Shown one piece after another: positions 24,623 to 32,987 of a DNA stretch of 35,231 nt. How positions within the stretch are numbered: the stretch's first letter is position 1; every line of letters begins with the position of its first letter. Below the pieces are notes generated by a model. That model searched no databases. It was not told the origin of the DNA and saw only the letters and a program-made list of their open reading frames with translations. Both the position numbers and the translations under genes were made by a program. The DNA comes from Salinisphaera hydrothermalis C41B8 (GTDB lineage: Bacteria; Pseudomonadota; Gammaproteobacteria; Nevskiales; Salinisphaeraceae): assembly GCF_000732535.1 (NCBI RefSeq), contig NZ_APNK01000038.1, forward strand, positions 1-35,231, in the 5' to 3' direction.

Positions 24623-24908
24623 TACGGGCGCCGCAGTCCTCGCCGTCTTATTGGAATAGGCTCTAAAGAGAGTAGGCGATCAACTGCGTTCGTGGCCTTG
24701 GCCACGAGGTGTTTGTCTCGTGATATCCCGGCGCGAGGCTCGGCCTCGCGGATGGCCCAAATCACGGCTGAGGCGCCGCGCTGATGCGGCAAGTCACGGC
24801 CCAGAACGTGGGGCGGCGCACGAAGTGCACGGGTGGGCCCGCGCCCAGCGGTTGGTGTGTTGCCGGTGGCCCGTGCGCCATTGCATAGGTGGCCGGAACG
24901 CGAGCCGA
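24623..24908. other. Intergenic region with two small hairpins
   Basis: This separates the convergent AraC and SDR genes. It contains CGTGGCC-TT-GGCCACG (24691-24706) and CGCGAGGC-TCG-GCCTCGCG (24732-24750), both perfect but without T-runs. They may stop transcription from both sides. I see no gene. Confidence 0.5.
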
Positions 24909-25664
24909 TCAAGGAACCGACCAACCGGCGTCCCGCGCCCATTCGAGCGCATCGGCGCCCGCGGGGATACGCATCGGTGCCGCCGGATCGGTCGCCGCAC
25001 GCCATACCGCTTCGGCAACGTCCGTGGCGTGCGTGACAGGGCCGGATTCGTCGGTGATTCGGGCGATAGTCTGCTGAACCAGGTCCGCGTAGGCGGCGTC
25101 GTCGAGTCCTTGGCGATGGGCGTTGTCCCCAAAGCGAGTTTCCGGCGAGCGACCGGGCAGCACGATGTGTACGGCGATGCCGAACGGCGCCAGTTCGATG
25201 GCCATGCAGGCTGTGAATGCGTTTACGGCAGCCTTGCTGGCCGTATACATCGAAAGGAGCGGCAGCGCCTTGAGCGTGACCGTGGATGTGACATTGATCA
25301 CGGTGCCGGCGCCGCGTGATCGAAATTGTGGCAATACGGCCTGGGTCATGGCCATGGTGCCGAGGGTGTTGGTTTCGAATAGTGCGCGTGCCAGGGCCGG
25401 CTCGGTCAATTCGAACGGCGCGGCTGCGCCAACGCCGGCATTGTTGACCAGCACATCGATGGGGCCGGCGGCCTCGACGGCCGCGGCCACGCTCTGCGGG
25501 TCGGTCACGTCGAGCGCAAGCAGGCGCAACCGATCGGATGTCGGCAAAACCTCGGGGCGCGGCGTGCGCATGGTGGCGACGACCTGCCAATCGCGATCGA
25601 GGAAATAACGCGCGATTTCAAGGCCGAAGCCGGACGAGCAACCGGTGATCAGAACCGTTTTCAT
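24909..25664 (-). CDS. Short-chain dehydrogenase/reductase
   Basis: The 251-residue classical SDR has the cofactor loop TGCSSGFG (7-14), NNAG (74-77), and catalytic Ser127, Tyr140 and Lys144 (YTASK). ATMRTP after the second strand suggests NADP preference. The C-terminal substrate region (about 180-245) is divergent, so the substrate is not predictable. CAGGAG lies upstream of ATG 25664. It is divergent from the AraC-family gene at 25764, which probably controls it. It is a paralogue of the SDR gene at 27577 in organisation. Confidence 0.93.
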   Translation of the reverse strand: MKTVLITGCSSGFGLEIARYFLDRDWQVVATMRTPRPEVLPTSDRLRLLALDVTDPQSVAAAVEAAGPIDVLVNNAGVGAAAPFELTEPALARALFETNTLGTMAMTQAVLPQFRSRGAGTVINVTSTVTLKALPLLSMYTASKAAVNAFTACMAIELAPFGIAVHIVLPGRSPETRFGDNAHRQGLDDAAYADLVQQTIARITDESGPVTHATDVAEAVWRAATDPAAPMRIPAGADALEWARDAGWSVP

Positions 25665-25763
25665 GACAACTCCTGCATAAAACCGATGAGTCACTCACGA
25701 TAGGCTGGGCGGTCCGGACTCGATACAATCGATGATCCAGATATCTTTGGCGAGAGTCCGGAA

Positions 25764-26672
25764 TTGATCGACCCGTTGGCTGACGTTGTTTCGCTGTTGC
25801 AGCCCAGCATGCGGTTTTCCAAGCAGGTCATCGGCGCGGGGCCCTGGCGCGTCCATCGCAGCGATCCCGGCGATCTGTTCTATTGCGTCGTGCTGGAAGG
25901 CGAGTGCTTGTCTTCGCCGGGCGGCGGGGCGCCGATTCACCTGATGGCAGGCGATTTTCTGTTGGCACCCTCGGCGCGAGATATCGTGGCCTCGAGCCGA
26001 CCGGCGCCGCCACTTGAGGTACAAAACTGGCCCGTTCCCTTGGGTGAGGGGGTGTTCCGGCTCGGCGAGGCCGACGCCGTGCCGAACGTGCGCATGCTGA
26101 TTGGCCATTGTCATTTCGAATCGTCCGATGCGGCGTTGCTGGTTTCGTTATTGCCACAGCGCATTCACGTGCGTGGCCAGGAGCGGCTCGCAATGCTTGT
26201 GACGCTGGTCGGTGAAGAATCGCGGGCCGATCGACCGGCGCGGGACATGGTCTTGGCCCGGTTGCTCGAGGTGCTGATGATCGAGGCGTTGCGTGCCAGT
26301 GGCACCGCGTCGGCGTCGCCGGGTCTGGTGCGAGGGCTCGCCGATCCGCGCCTGGCCAACGCGATACGGGGCATGCATGGCGCTCCGGATCGCGCCTGGA
26401 CGGTGGCCGACCTGGCGAGCCAGGCGGCGCTGTCGCGGTCGGCATTCTTTGAGCGGTTTCGCCGAACCGTGGGGCTGGCCCCAATGGCGTATCTGTTGGC
26501 CTGGCGTATGGCGCTGGCCAAACGGATGCTCCGAAACGGAACCAGCCGCGTCGCCGATATTGCGGAACGCGTGGGGTACAGCTCGGCGAGCACATTCAGC
26601 GCGGCGTTTACCCGGCGTATCGGCATGACGCCAACGCAGTACGCCCAAGGCGACCGATCGGTCTTGCCCTGA
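25764..26672 (+). CDS. AraC-family regulator with N-terminal cupin
   Basis: The 302-residue product opens with DPLADVVSLLQPSMRFSKQV and GDLFYCVVLEGECLSS, the Cupin_6 pattern. It ends with an AraC DNA-binding domain (WTVADLASQAALSRSAFFER, RMLRNGTSRVADIAERVGYS, SASTFSAAFTRRIGMTPTQY). The start is a TTG at 25764; I accept it because conserved cupin residues begin at once and the next ATG would cut the domain. Palindrome GTCCGGAC lies in the shared upstream region. It is divergent from the SDR at 24909. A flavodoxin-like gene follows 209 bp downstream on the same strand. Confidence 0.92.
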   Translation: MIDPLADVVSLLQPSMRFSKQVIGAGPWRVHRSDPGDLFYCVVLEGECLSSPGGGAPIHLMAGDFLLAPSARDIVASSRPAPPLEVQNWPVPLGEGVFRLGEADAVPNVRMLIGHCHFESSDAALLVSLLPQRIHVRGQERLAMLVTLVGEESRADRPARDMVLARLLEVLMIEALRASGTASASPGLVRGLADPRLANAIRGMHGAPDRAWTVADLASQAALSRSAFFERFRRTVGLAPMAYLLAWRMALAKRMLRNGTSRVADIAERVGYSSASTFSAAFTRRIGMTPTQYAQGDRSVLP

Positions 26673-26881
26673 GTTGAGGCGGCAGGCGCGGGCCCGATGT
26701 TTTCACGCGTCCGGCATGTAGCGGCTTCCGTGGTCTCGCGCCCGTTGCGACGCGATGCCAGCGGGCGGCCGCCTTTGGTTTCCGGTTCACAATTGCGCTT
26801 GATCAATATTCACGCGCGTCGACGCGCTAGGGTCTGTCCACCGGTGGCGTTGATGACTACGCATAACCCTGGAGACGCGTG

Positions 26882-27373
26882 ATGAATACACTCATCGTTT
26901 ACTACTCGCTCACAGGCACCACGCAAACGGTCGCGACGGCCCTGGGCCGAAAACTCGAAGCGGATGTCGAAGCGTTGCACTGCGACCGGTATACGCCCGA
27001 TTGGCGCGGCATGCTCCGCGCGGGATACGACAGTTGGCGTCACCATCTGCCGGCGCTTGCGCGCGTCAGGCACGATCCGTCGAACTATGCGCTGGTGATC
27101 GTTGGCGGCCCCATCTGGACCTTTCATCCCTGCACACCGGTTCGTGCCTATCTGCAGCAGGAGCGGACCCGGCTACCCCAGGCGGCATTCTTTCTGACGC
27201 ACGGCGGTTCGGCCGGCGAGCGCTGCCTGCGTGAGATGGAAACACTCTCGCGACACGCGCCCGTGGCGACGATGGTGCTGCGGGAGGCCGACGTGAAAGG
27301 GGATCGATACGGCGCGGCCGTGACTTCTTTCGCCGATTCGCTGCGGCGCGCCGAATCCAAAGTCGCCGCCTGA
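26882..27373 (+). CDS. Flavodoxin-like protein
   Basis: The 163-residue product has the FMN phosphate loop near the N-terminus (LIVYYSLTGTTQTVA), a second loop VIVGGPIWTFHPCTPVRAYL typical of flavodoxin-fold proteins, and FFLTHGGSAGERCLREME near the isoalloxazine site. It probably binds FMN and transfers electrons or reduces quinones in the cytoplasm. The GTG at 26879 and ATG at 26882 are both possible starts; ATG is preferred, with GGAG at 26870-26873. It may be co-transcribed with the AraC gene upstream, but a 200-bp gap makes that uncertain. Confidence 0.88.
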   Translation: MNTLIVYYSLTGTTQTVATALGRKLEADVEALHCDRYTPDWRGMLRAGYDSWRHHLPALARVRHDPSNYALVIVGGPIWTFHPCTPVRAYLQQERTRLPQAAFFLTHGGSAGERCLREMETLSRHAPVATMVLREADVKGDRYGAAVTSFADSLRRAESKVAA

Positions 27374-27545
27374 ACGACGCGGTGGCCCGAGTGTCGGCGG
27401 GTCGTGGAGCGCGACATCCCCGTCATCGGTTCGAAAATAGAGCAGCGGTGGCGGCCAAATTGCGGCCGATATCGTATGGCGGGATTGAGCCCGTTCGATG
27501 AATGGCGTGACGGACACGCCCGGCGTGAATCCACCCGAAAGCCGG

Positions 27546-27569
27546 TGCGGGGCGCTGAAGCGCCCCGCA
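27546..27569. terminator. Convergent hairpin between flavodoxin and SDR genes
   Basis: TGCGGGGCGCT (27546-27556) and AGCGCCCCGCA (27559-27569) form an extended GC-rich stem with almost no loop. It lies 7 bp after the minus-strand SDR stop. No T-run is present on either side, so it may be a weak or bidirectional terminator. Confidence 0.5.
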
Positions 27570-27576
27570 TCCCGGT

Positions 27577-28410
27577 TCATCCGTCGGTGGAGACGGCGAC
27601 GGCTTCCCAGGCTTTGATCTCGCGCGACATTTCCGCGAGACGATCACGCACCAGCTTGAGGGCATCGCTGCCGAGCAGCAGATGTGCGGGCGGCGTATCG
27701 TTTTCGATGATGTCGAGCATGACTCGGGCGGCCTTCGACGGGTCGCCCAGTTGATGGCCGCTCTTGTCTTTGCGCGCCTGGCGCACCGGATCGAACAGGG
27801 CGTCGTAATCGGCAATATGCCGTGGCGAGCGCTGCATCGATCGGCCGGCCCAATCGGTTCGGAACGAGCCCGGCGCAACAGCCGTGACATGGATATTGAA
27901 CGGCGCCAGTTCCTTGCCGAGGGCGTCGGAAATGCCTTCAAGCGCGAACTTGCTGCCGCAGTAGTAGGCGATGCCCGGCATGGTGATATAACCGCCCATC
28001 GAGGTGATGTTGATGATATGACCGCGGCGACGTGCCCGGAATGCGGGTAGCACGGCCTGGATCATTTCGACCGCGCCGAAGACGTTGACCTCGAATTGCC
28101 GCCGCATCTCGTCGGTCGGCGATTCCTCAAGAATGCCTTCATGGCCGTATCCGGCATTGTTGACCAGCACATCGATCGGACCGAGTTCGCGGCTCGTCTG
28201 CGCGACGACCTCGGCGATGGCGGCGCTGTCGGTCAGGTCGAGCCGGCGGGCGTGGGCACGGCCGGACGCGTGTCGTTCGAATGCGCGGGCGTCGGTTTCG
28301 CGGCGTACGGTGCCGATCACACGATGCCCGGCGGCCAGCGCCGTGGCGGCCAACGCCTGGCCGAAGCCGCTGCTGACGCCGGTAATCAGGATGGTTTTAT
28401 GGTCGCTCAT
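27577..28410 (-). CDS. Short-chain dehydrogenase/reductase
   Basis: The 277-residue classical SDR has TGVSSGFGQ (10-18), NNAGYGHEG (84-92), catalytic Ser137, and Tyr150 with Lys154 (YCGSK). It has RR after strand 2 (GTVRRET), a sign of NADP preference. ATG 28410 is preceded by GAGAGC. It is divergent from the AraC-family gene at 28592 and resembles the SDR/AraC pair at 24909/25764, which suggests similar electrophile or aldehyde substrates. The exact reaction is unknown. Confidence 0.93.
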   Translation of the reverse strand: MSDHKTILITGVSSGFGQALAATALAAGHRVIGTVRRETDARAFERHASGRAHARRLDLTDSAAIAEVVAQTSRELGPIDVLVNNAGYGHEGILEESPTDEMRRQFEVNVFGAVEMIQAVLPAFRARRRGHIINITSMGGYITMPGIAYYCGSKFALEGISDALGKELAPFNIHVTAVAPGSFRTDWAGRSMQRSPRHIADYDALFDPVRQARKDKSGHQLGDPSKAARVMLDIIENDTPPAHLLLGSDALKLVRDRLAEMSREIKAWEAVAVSTDG

Positions 28411-28464
28411 GACAAACGCTCTCTGTGGATGTGGCAAGGCCCGAAGCGGGGTGGCCTTATGCTA

Positions 28465-28484
28465 GAAAGCGGGCGCGTGCTTTC
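28465..28484. promoter_or_regulatory. Candidate operator between SDR and AraC genes
   Basis: GAAAGC (28465-28470) and GCTTTC (28479-28484) are perfect inverted arms with an 8-bp spacer in the 181-bp divergent region. TATGCT just upstream (28459-28464) could be a -10 box. Assignment as regulator site is inferred. Confidence 0.35.
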
Positions 28485-28591
28485 GAACGGCCGATCGTAT
28501 GGTTGGCTTGCCTATTGCTATGGCGCGACAGAGCGAGCGTGCAGGCATCGTCTACACTCGATGTCCGCCGTCGCGTTACCGAGAGTCGCCG

Positions 28592-29542
28592 ATGCGTTCA
28601 ACGACAGCCCCGCCCAGTGATCAGCAGCAGCGCATGGTCGAATTGCTTGATCGCATGTCGCCGTTGGAGGGCTATAACCTGACGGCGTTGCCCGACGTGC
28701 GGTTTTTACGTTCGAACCGCGCGTTGCGCCACGTGCCGGTGCTGTACGACCCGGGTATCGTTATCGTCTGCCAGGGCCGAAAACGCGGGTACTGGGGCGA
28801 TCGAAGCTATGTCTACGATGCGCAGCATTATCTGGCGGTGTCGATTCCCGTGCCGTTCACGATGGAAACCGATGCCAGCCCGCAAGAGCCATTACTGGCG
28901 ATTTATCTGCATCTCGACATACCGCTCGCGGCAGAATTGCTCATGGATATCGAGACGCAGCGCATGGATGCGCCGGCCCGCCCCTGCGGCATGATCGCGT
29001 CCCCGATGGCACCCGCGATGGCGGCGACGGTCGCACGGTTTCTTGAAATCATGGCCGTATCCGAGGACCAGCCGGTGCTGGGCCGCGCGATGGTGCGCGA
29101 GATTTATTATCGGGTACTGCAAGGCCCGCAGGGCGCCGGGCTACGGGCGGCACTCGGCGCGCACACGCCGTTCGGCCGTATCCGCCGTGCGATCCAGCGG
29201 ATTCACAGCGACTATGCGCGCCCGATCACGGTCGAGCAGCTGGCGCGTGATGCCTGCATGAGCATCCCGACATTTCACGCACAGTTTAAATCCGCGACCG
29301 AAACCTCGCCCATGCAGTACGTGAAGACCGTGCGGCTGCATCAGGCCCGGCTGCTGATGTTTCGTGAAGATATGACCGCCGCCTCGGCGGCGGCCGCGGT
29401 CGGCTATGAAAGTCCGTCCCAGTTCAGTCGCGAATTCAAGCGTCTGTTCGACCGCACCCCAACTGCGGAAGTGGCCTGGATGCGTTCATCTTTCGCGTTG
29501 CCGGCGAAGCCGTCTCCTTCGATTTATGTCGCCTCGCACTGA
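28592..29542 (+). CDS. AraC-family regulator (AraC_N domain)
   Basis: The 316-residue product has an N-terminal AraC_N domain (VLYDPGIVIVCQGRKRGYWG, then DAQHYLAVSIPVPF and EPLLAIYLHLDIPLAAELL). A C-terminal helix-turn-helix pair follows (PITVEQLARDACMSIPTFHA and MTAASAAAAVGYESPSQFSR, then EFKRLFDRTP). ATG 28592 follows GAGAG by six bases; a reading from 28499 is a long uncoded-looking leader. It belongs to the type often found divergent from an alcohol or aldehyde reductase, as here with the SDR at 27577. Confidence 0.94.
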   Translation: MRSTTAPPSDQQQRMVELLDRMSPLEGYNLTALPDVRFLRSNRALRHVPVLYDPGIVIVCQGRKRGYWGDRSYVYDAQHYLAVSIPVPFTMETDASPQEPLLAIYLHLDIPLAAELLMDIETQRMDAPARPCGMIASPMAPAMAATVARFLEIMAVSEDQPVLGRAMVREIYYRVLQGPQGAGLRAALGAHTPFGRIRRAIQRIHSDYARPITVEQLARDACMSIPTFHAQFKSATETSPMQYVKTVRLHQARLLMFREDMTAASAAAAVGYESPSQFSREFKRLFDRTPTAEVAWMRSSFALPAKPSPSIYVASH

Positions 29543-29722
29543 ACGAGGTAGGGCTTGAGGAGCCGTCGCCGCCGGTGTGTACGGCGCGCCCGACATGCTT
29601 CGGTAATGTGGCGTCGGGATTTTTACGCTACATGGGCAGCGCGCCCGTATGTCGGGAAAAGCTCGCCCCGTTCGGAGCGAGCCTGGTGGTTTCTTGCGAT
29701 TCCGACCGGAGGCCGCGGCGTT

Positions 29723-30469
29723 TTAACGCATACCACCGGCGGCGTAGAGATTTTCGCCCGTCAGCCAATACGAATCGTCGGAGGCCAGAAACGCCACGAT
29801 CGACGCGATATCCTGCGGCTCACCGATGCGCCCTAGCGGGGTTCGCTTGACCGTGTCGGCCGCCATATCGGAGCCGATGATGCCGGCGGTCTGCGTGCCT
29901 TCGGTTTCTACCATGCCGGGGCTGACGGCATTGACGCGGATCCGGCGCGGGCCCAGTTCCTGGGCAAGCACGCCGGTGATGGCTTCCACCGCGCCCTTAG
30001 TGCCGCTGTAGACCGCGCTGTTCGGCGGCACGATGCGGGTCGCCAGGGAACTGACGTTGACGATGCTGCCGCCGTCGCTCATGTGCTTCGCCGCGGCCTG
30101 GGTGACCCATAGAAGTCCGAGTACGTTGATATCGAACTGGCGGCGGTAGTGCGCTTCGCTGATATCGTCGAGGGCACTGAATTCGTAGACTCCGGAGTTA
30201 TTGACGAGAATGTCGAGCCGGCCGAAATGCTCGATGGCGGCTTCGGTCAGTCGCCGGGCATCGTCGGCTCGCGACACGTCTCCGCCGACGGCCACGGCCT
30301 GGCCACCGGCCTGGCTGATCTCGGCAACCACGGCCTCGGCGCCGGCCTGACTGGATGCATAGTTCACGACGACCGATGCGCCGTCAGCCGCCAGTTGACG
30401 CGCGATGGCGGCGCCGATGCCTTTCGATGCGCCCGTAACGAGGGCGACTTTATCTGCAAGCTTGCTCAT
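29723..30469 (-). CDS. FabG-like short-chain dehydrogenase/reductase
   Basis: The 248-residue SDR has cofactor loop TGASKGIG (12-19), NNSG (90-93), Ser140 or Ser141, and Tyr154 with Lys158 (YSGTK). Its C-terminus is PLGRIGEPQDIASIVAFLAS, then the dimer end LTGENLYAAGGMR, as in 3-oxoacyl-ACP-reductase-like and glucose-dehydrogenase-like SDRs. AAGGAC lies upstream of ATG 30469. It is divergent from an ArsR-family gene 89 bp away. The substrate is unknown; fatty acid synthesis is unlikely because no fab genes are adjacent. Confidence 0.94.
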   Translation of the reverse strand: MSKLADKVALVTGASKGIGAAIARQLAADGASVVVNYASSQAGAEAVVAEISQAGGQAVAVGGDVSRADDARRLTEAAIEHFGRLDILVNNSGVYEFSALDDISEAHYRRQFDINVLGLLWVTQAAAKHMSDGGSIVNVSSLATRIVPPNSAVYSGTKGAVEAITGVLAQELGPRRIRVNAVSPGMVETEGTQTAGIIGSDMAADTVKRTPLGRIGEPQDIASIVAFLASDDSYWLTGENLYAAGGMR

Positions 30470-30558
30470 GTCTGGGGTCCTTATGGATCGGGGTAAATCC
30501 CGTAGTGCAGTAAATGCGAACTAATGAACCAATAAACAAGGGCTGGTAAACTGCTTAT

Positions 30559-30909
30559 ATGCGCCCGTTGACCCATCCCTCGACCGACGACGTGAGCTTG
30601 GAAGCCATCCTGCATGCGTTGTCGGATCCAGTGCGGATGGCCATCTATGCAGAACTCGAGCACGCCGACGGTCCGCAAAGCTGCACGCGTTTTGCTACAG
30701 CCCTTGAGCGAGGGATTCCCAAATCCACGCTCTCACAACATTTCCGTGTACTTCGGGAAGCCGGGCTCGTGCACAGTGAGCGCCAGGGTGTGGAAATGCG
30801 TAATACGTCGCGCCGTGCCGATATCGATCGGCGTTTTCCCGGCTTGCTCGATGCCATCATGAGCGCGTATCGCCAACAGATGGGCGAACGCTCGACGCCG
30901 GCTAGCTGA
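30559..30909 (+). CDS. ArsR-family (winged-helix) repressor
   Basis: The 116-residue product has the ArsR fold: LEAILHALSDPVRMAIYAEL (helix 1-2), GIPKSTLSQHFRVLREAGLV (recognition helix), HSERQGVEMRNTSRRADIDR (wing). It has no CxC metal site, so it is probably a non-metal ArsR member that senses a redox or small-molecule signal. The ribosome binding site is weak. It is divergent from the FabG-like SDR and probably regulates it. Confidence 0.93.
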   Translation: MRPLTHPSTDDVSLEAILHALSDPVRMAIYAELEHADGPQSCTRFATALERGIPKSTLSQHFRVLREAGLVHSERQGVEMRNTSRRADIDRRFPGLLDAIMSAYRQQMGERSTPAS

Positions 30910-31514
30910 TTCGGCGCGCCCGGCGACGATAGCGTTGATCGGGCGACGTACACCTGGGCCATATGACGTCGTATCCATCTGCTGTCGCGGCCGCTATCGG
31001 CGGGTCGTACGAAGCCCCTTCGAGCATCGGCGGTCTGTTCCCGCGACAGCCAATCTCTCATGCCGAGCTCGTCCCCTGTTTTACAAAATAAAGCAGGCGA
31101 AACGCCGGGAGGGTGCGATGAGGCCCTGACGCTCGATTGCGGCTCCTGGGTACCGTCGTGTTTCCCTTTCGATACACCGCTTTCTTTAGAACCCCTCGTT
31201 CGCCGCCGTGTGAGCGGCGAGGTTTAGCCCGCATAACGCCGCGGTTTTTGAGCCGGTCGCATGATGATGTGTCACCGGGCTCATGGGCAGGGCATGGAAT
31301 GTTCGACAAAGGCTTTCACGCCATGTTTCAGAGCCGATACAAGACCTGGATAACACGCGGCAAGAAAAAATAAATGAAGAACAACGGCATGAAATCGATG
31401 CCCCGGATTGAATGCCGTCTCCTGTGTCATCTGCTTTACAGGCGCCTGATTTCCCTGCGCGATGCAGGGATTAAAAAATCGTTATTTTTTCGTGTGTTGC
31501 GTTTTGGTCCCAAA
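30910..31514. other. Long gene-free region upstream of the fibre operon
   Basis: The region has no convincing coding sequence; a 60-codon reading at 31374-31556 ends inside the promoter and I reject it. A CCTGT-N12-ACAGG dyad (31421-31442) lies 73-94 bp upstream of the sigma-54 site and could be an enhancer-binding site. A hairpin CCCTGC / GCAGGG at 31453-31469 is followed by ATTAAAAAATCGTTATTTTTT, an AT-rich block reaching 31490. Confidence 0.45.
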
Positions 31515-31529
31515 TGGCACGCCGATTGC
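31515..31529 (+). promoter_or_regulatory. Sigma-54 (RpoN) -24/-12 promoter
   Basis: TGGCACGCCGATTGC (31515-31529) matches the -24/-12 consensus TGGCACG-N4-TTGC exactly, with C instead of A/T at the next position. Transcription would start near 31540, leaving a 5' leader of about 55 nt before the ATG at 31597. Sigma-54 promoters need an enhancer-binding activator; the activator gene is not in the window. The match by eye is strong, but a genome-wide scan would be needed to exclude chance. Confidence 0.75.
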
Positions 31530-31596
31530 CATTTTATAGAGTGCGAGCGCACATAGGGTGGGCTCCGCTTCACCAAATACGATGGGGGTCTCATCG

Positions 31597-32544
31597 ATGA
31601 ACAGGACAACTTTGACAGCAGCCGTGGCGTTGGCGATGAGCTTGACCGCGCCGGCATGGGCTAACCCGACCAATACCAACAGTAAGGGCGGGAACCAGAA
31701 TGCGACGGCCACCGCGACGCAGGACAGTAACGCCGGTCCGACGGCCAATGAAAATTCAACCGCAAGTTGGGTTGATAACCACAATGCGTCGTCCAACCCG
31801 GTTACGACCACGACGACGCGTACCAACAGCTACAGTAATTCGCACAACTCCGACTCGTTCAACCGGTCGGCGGATGCCACAACCAACCTCAACGGGACGG
31901 TGACCGGCAATAGCAGTAGTGCGGGCAACATTGGCGGCACCGCGGACCGAGGCGCTGCCGGCGGTGCGGGCGGTGACGGCGGCACGGCCAATACAACCAC
32001 GACCAGCGGTATGGCCAATGCGGGCCAGGGCGCGATGGGTGGCGATGGCGGCATCGGCCGCGGTAACGGTTCGAGCGGTTCGAGTGCCGGCGCCAGTGGC
32101 GCTTATGGCAGTGCGGCCTCGAGCGGCGGCTCTAGCAGCGGTGGCGGCGGCTCCGCCAGCGGCTCGAATAGCGGCTCCGGCACCGGTGGCGCAGGCGGCG
32201 CGACGGGCGCGACCACAGCGTCTGCCAACGGCGGCGCGGGTGGCAGCAATGCCACCGGTTCGGCGACCGCGACCGGCAACGGTGGCGGCGGTGGCGCCGG
32301 CGGTATGGGTGGCGCTGCGACCAGCGGCTATGCGCTGGCGACTGTGACCACCGGCAATGGCGCCATGGGCGGCGCGGGCGGCAGCTCGTTCGGTGGAGCG
32401 GCGGGGACATTCAATGCCTCCAACACCATCGACGGCGGCAGCCTGGCCAATTCGGCGGGTGTCACGACCGTGAGCCAGAACACGGGCGCAGGGTCGCTGA
32501 TCCAGCAGGGGGTGACGGTGCAGGCCAACCTCAACCTGCAATAG
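31597..32544 (+). CDS. Exported Asn/Thr- and Gly/Ala/Ser-rich protein, putative fibre subunit
   Basis: The 315-residue product has a Sec signal peptide (residues 1-22, ending LTAPAWA). The mature protein has three parts: an Asn/Thr/Ser-rich segment (about 23-110, with TTTTTRTN and NSYSNSHNSDS), a Gly/Ala/Ser low-complexity segment with many GGxGG blocks (about 113-265), and a C-terminal module holding TVSQNTGAGSLIQQGV and ANLNLQ at its very end. ATG 31597 follows GGGGG at 31583-31587. No cysteine is present. I do not recognise the protein family; the Gln/Asn-ladder module shared with the two small proteins of the operon suggests it polymerises extracellularly, like curli or Fap subunits. PE-PGRS proteins are similar only in composition. 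It is first in the sigma-54 operon. Confidence 0.85.
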   Translation: MNRTTLTAAVALAMSLTAPAWANPTNTNSKGGNQNATATATQDSNAGPTANENSTASWVDNHNASSNPVTTTTTRTNSYSNSHNSDSFNRSADATTNLNGTVTGNSSSAGNIGGTADRGAAGGAGGDGGTANTTTTSGMANAGQGAMGGDGGIGRGNGSSGSSAGASGAYGSAASSGGSSSGGGGSASGSNSGSGTGGAGGATGATTASANGGAGGSNATGSATATGNGGGGGAGGMGGAATSGYALATVTTGNGAMGGAGGSSFGGAAGTFNASNTIDGGSLANSAGVTTVSQNTGAGSLIQQGVTVQANLNLQ

Positions 32545-32565
32545 GAAACTTCGGCATCGCCGAGG

Positions 32566-32591
32566 GGCGCGGACGGGTTTCCGTCCGCGCC
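32566..32591 (+). promoter_or_regulatory. Intra-operon hairpin (attenuator or mRNA stabiliser)
   Basis: A perfect 11-bp stem GGCGCGGACGG (32566-32576) pairs with 32581-32591 around the tetraloop GTTT. It lies 22 bp after the stop of the first gene and 40 bp before the second. Only AAACTTT follows, so read-through is likely. Such hairpins between a major subunit and its minor partners raise subunit mRNA levels. Confidence 0.75.
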
Positions 32592-32630
32592 AAACTTTCC
32601 ACGTCGCGGGTTTATAGAGGCGTGATAACC

Positions 32631-32987
32631 ATGAACACAACAAAACGATGTTTGATCGCCGCGGCGGCCGCTCTCGTCGGTGTTTCGTCGATCGCCGGGG
32701 CCGCGCCGGCGCCGTCCGAGCGTTCGTCGACCATTGGCAACGGGCTGGGTGCCCCCGTGTCGGCGCAGACCCTGAGCGCCTATCGAGGGGGGCATGTCTT
32801 TCAGCTCAGTGAGGCGAATCTCTCCGCGCAGCTGTCGGACAACCAGGCCAGCAACAACATAACCGGAAGCAACGTGGTCGGTACGCAGGCGTTTTCGGGC
32901 TCCAGCGGGATTCCCACGGTGATCCAGAATTCCGGCAATAATGTGATCATTCAAAATGCGACCATTCTCAACCTGCAAATGCAGTAA
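32631..32987 (+). CDS. Small exported protein with double-glycine-like segment and QN-ladder C-terminus
   Basis: The 118-residue product has a Sec signal peptide (KRCLIAAAAALVGVSSIAGA, cleaved after about residue 24). Then comes PVSAQTLSAYRGG (42-54), resembling a double-glycine leader. The last 23 residues hold TVIQNSGNNVIIQN followed by ATILNLQMQ, matching the C-termini of the first and fourth operon products. ATG 32631 is chosen over GTG 32622; AGAGG lies at 32615-32619. Its last 32 bp overlap the start of the peptidase gene in another frame. Family unknown; possible nucleator or minor fibre subunit, processed after Gly54. Processing is inference. Confidence 0.8.
   Translation: MNTTKRCLIAAAAALVGVSSIAGAAPAPSERSSTIGNGLGAPVSAQTLSAYRGGHVFQLSEANLSAQLSDNQASNNITGSNVVGTQAFSGSSGIPTVIQNSGNNVIIQNATILNLQMQ

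Noticed and set aside
24526-25590. 354-codon minus-strand frame overlapping the SDR and AraC genes
   Set aside because: Extremely Arg-rich translation with no family features, overlapping two well-supported genes in another frame.
31374-31556. 60-codon frame upstream of the fibre operon
   Set aside because: It runs through the sigma-54 promoter and start region, has a poor ribosome binding site and no recognised motif.
31597-32544. PE-PGRS or collagen-like identity for the Gly-rich product
   Set aside because: Resemblance is in composition only: there is no PE domain, no GXY periodicity, and the context is an exported C39 operon.
31756-32643. 295-codon antisense frame opposite the Gly-rich gene
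   Set aside because: Ala/Arg/Gly repeats mirror the low-complexity gene; the plus-strand product has a signal peptide, RBS and promoter.
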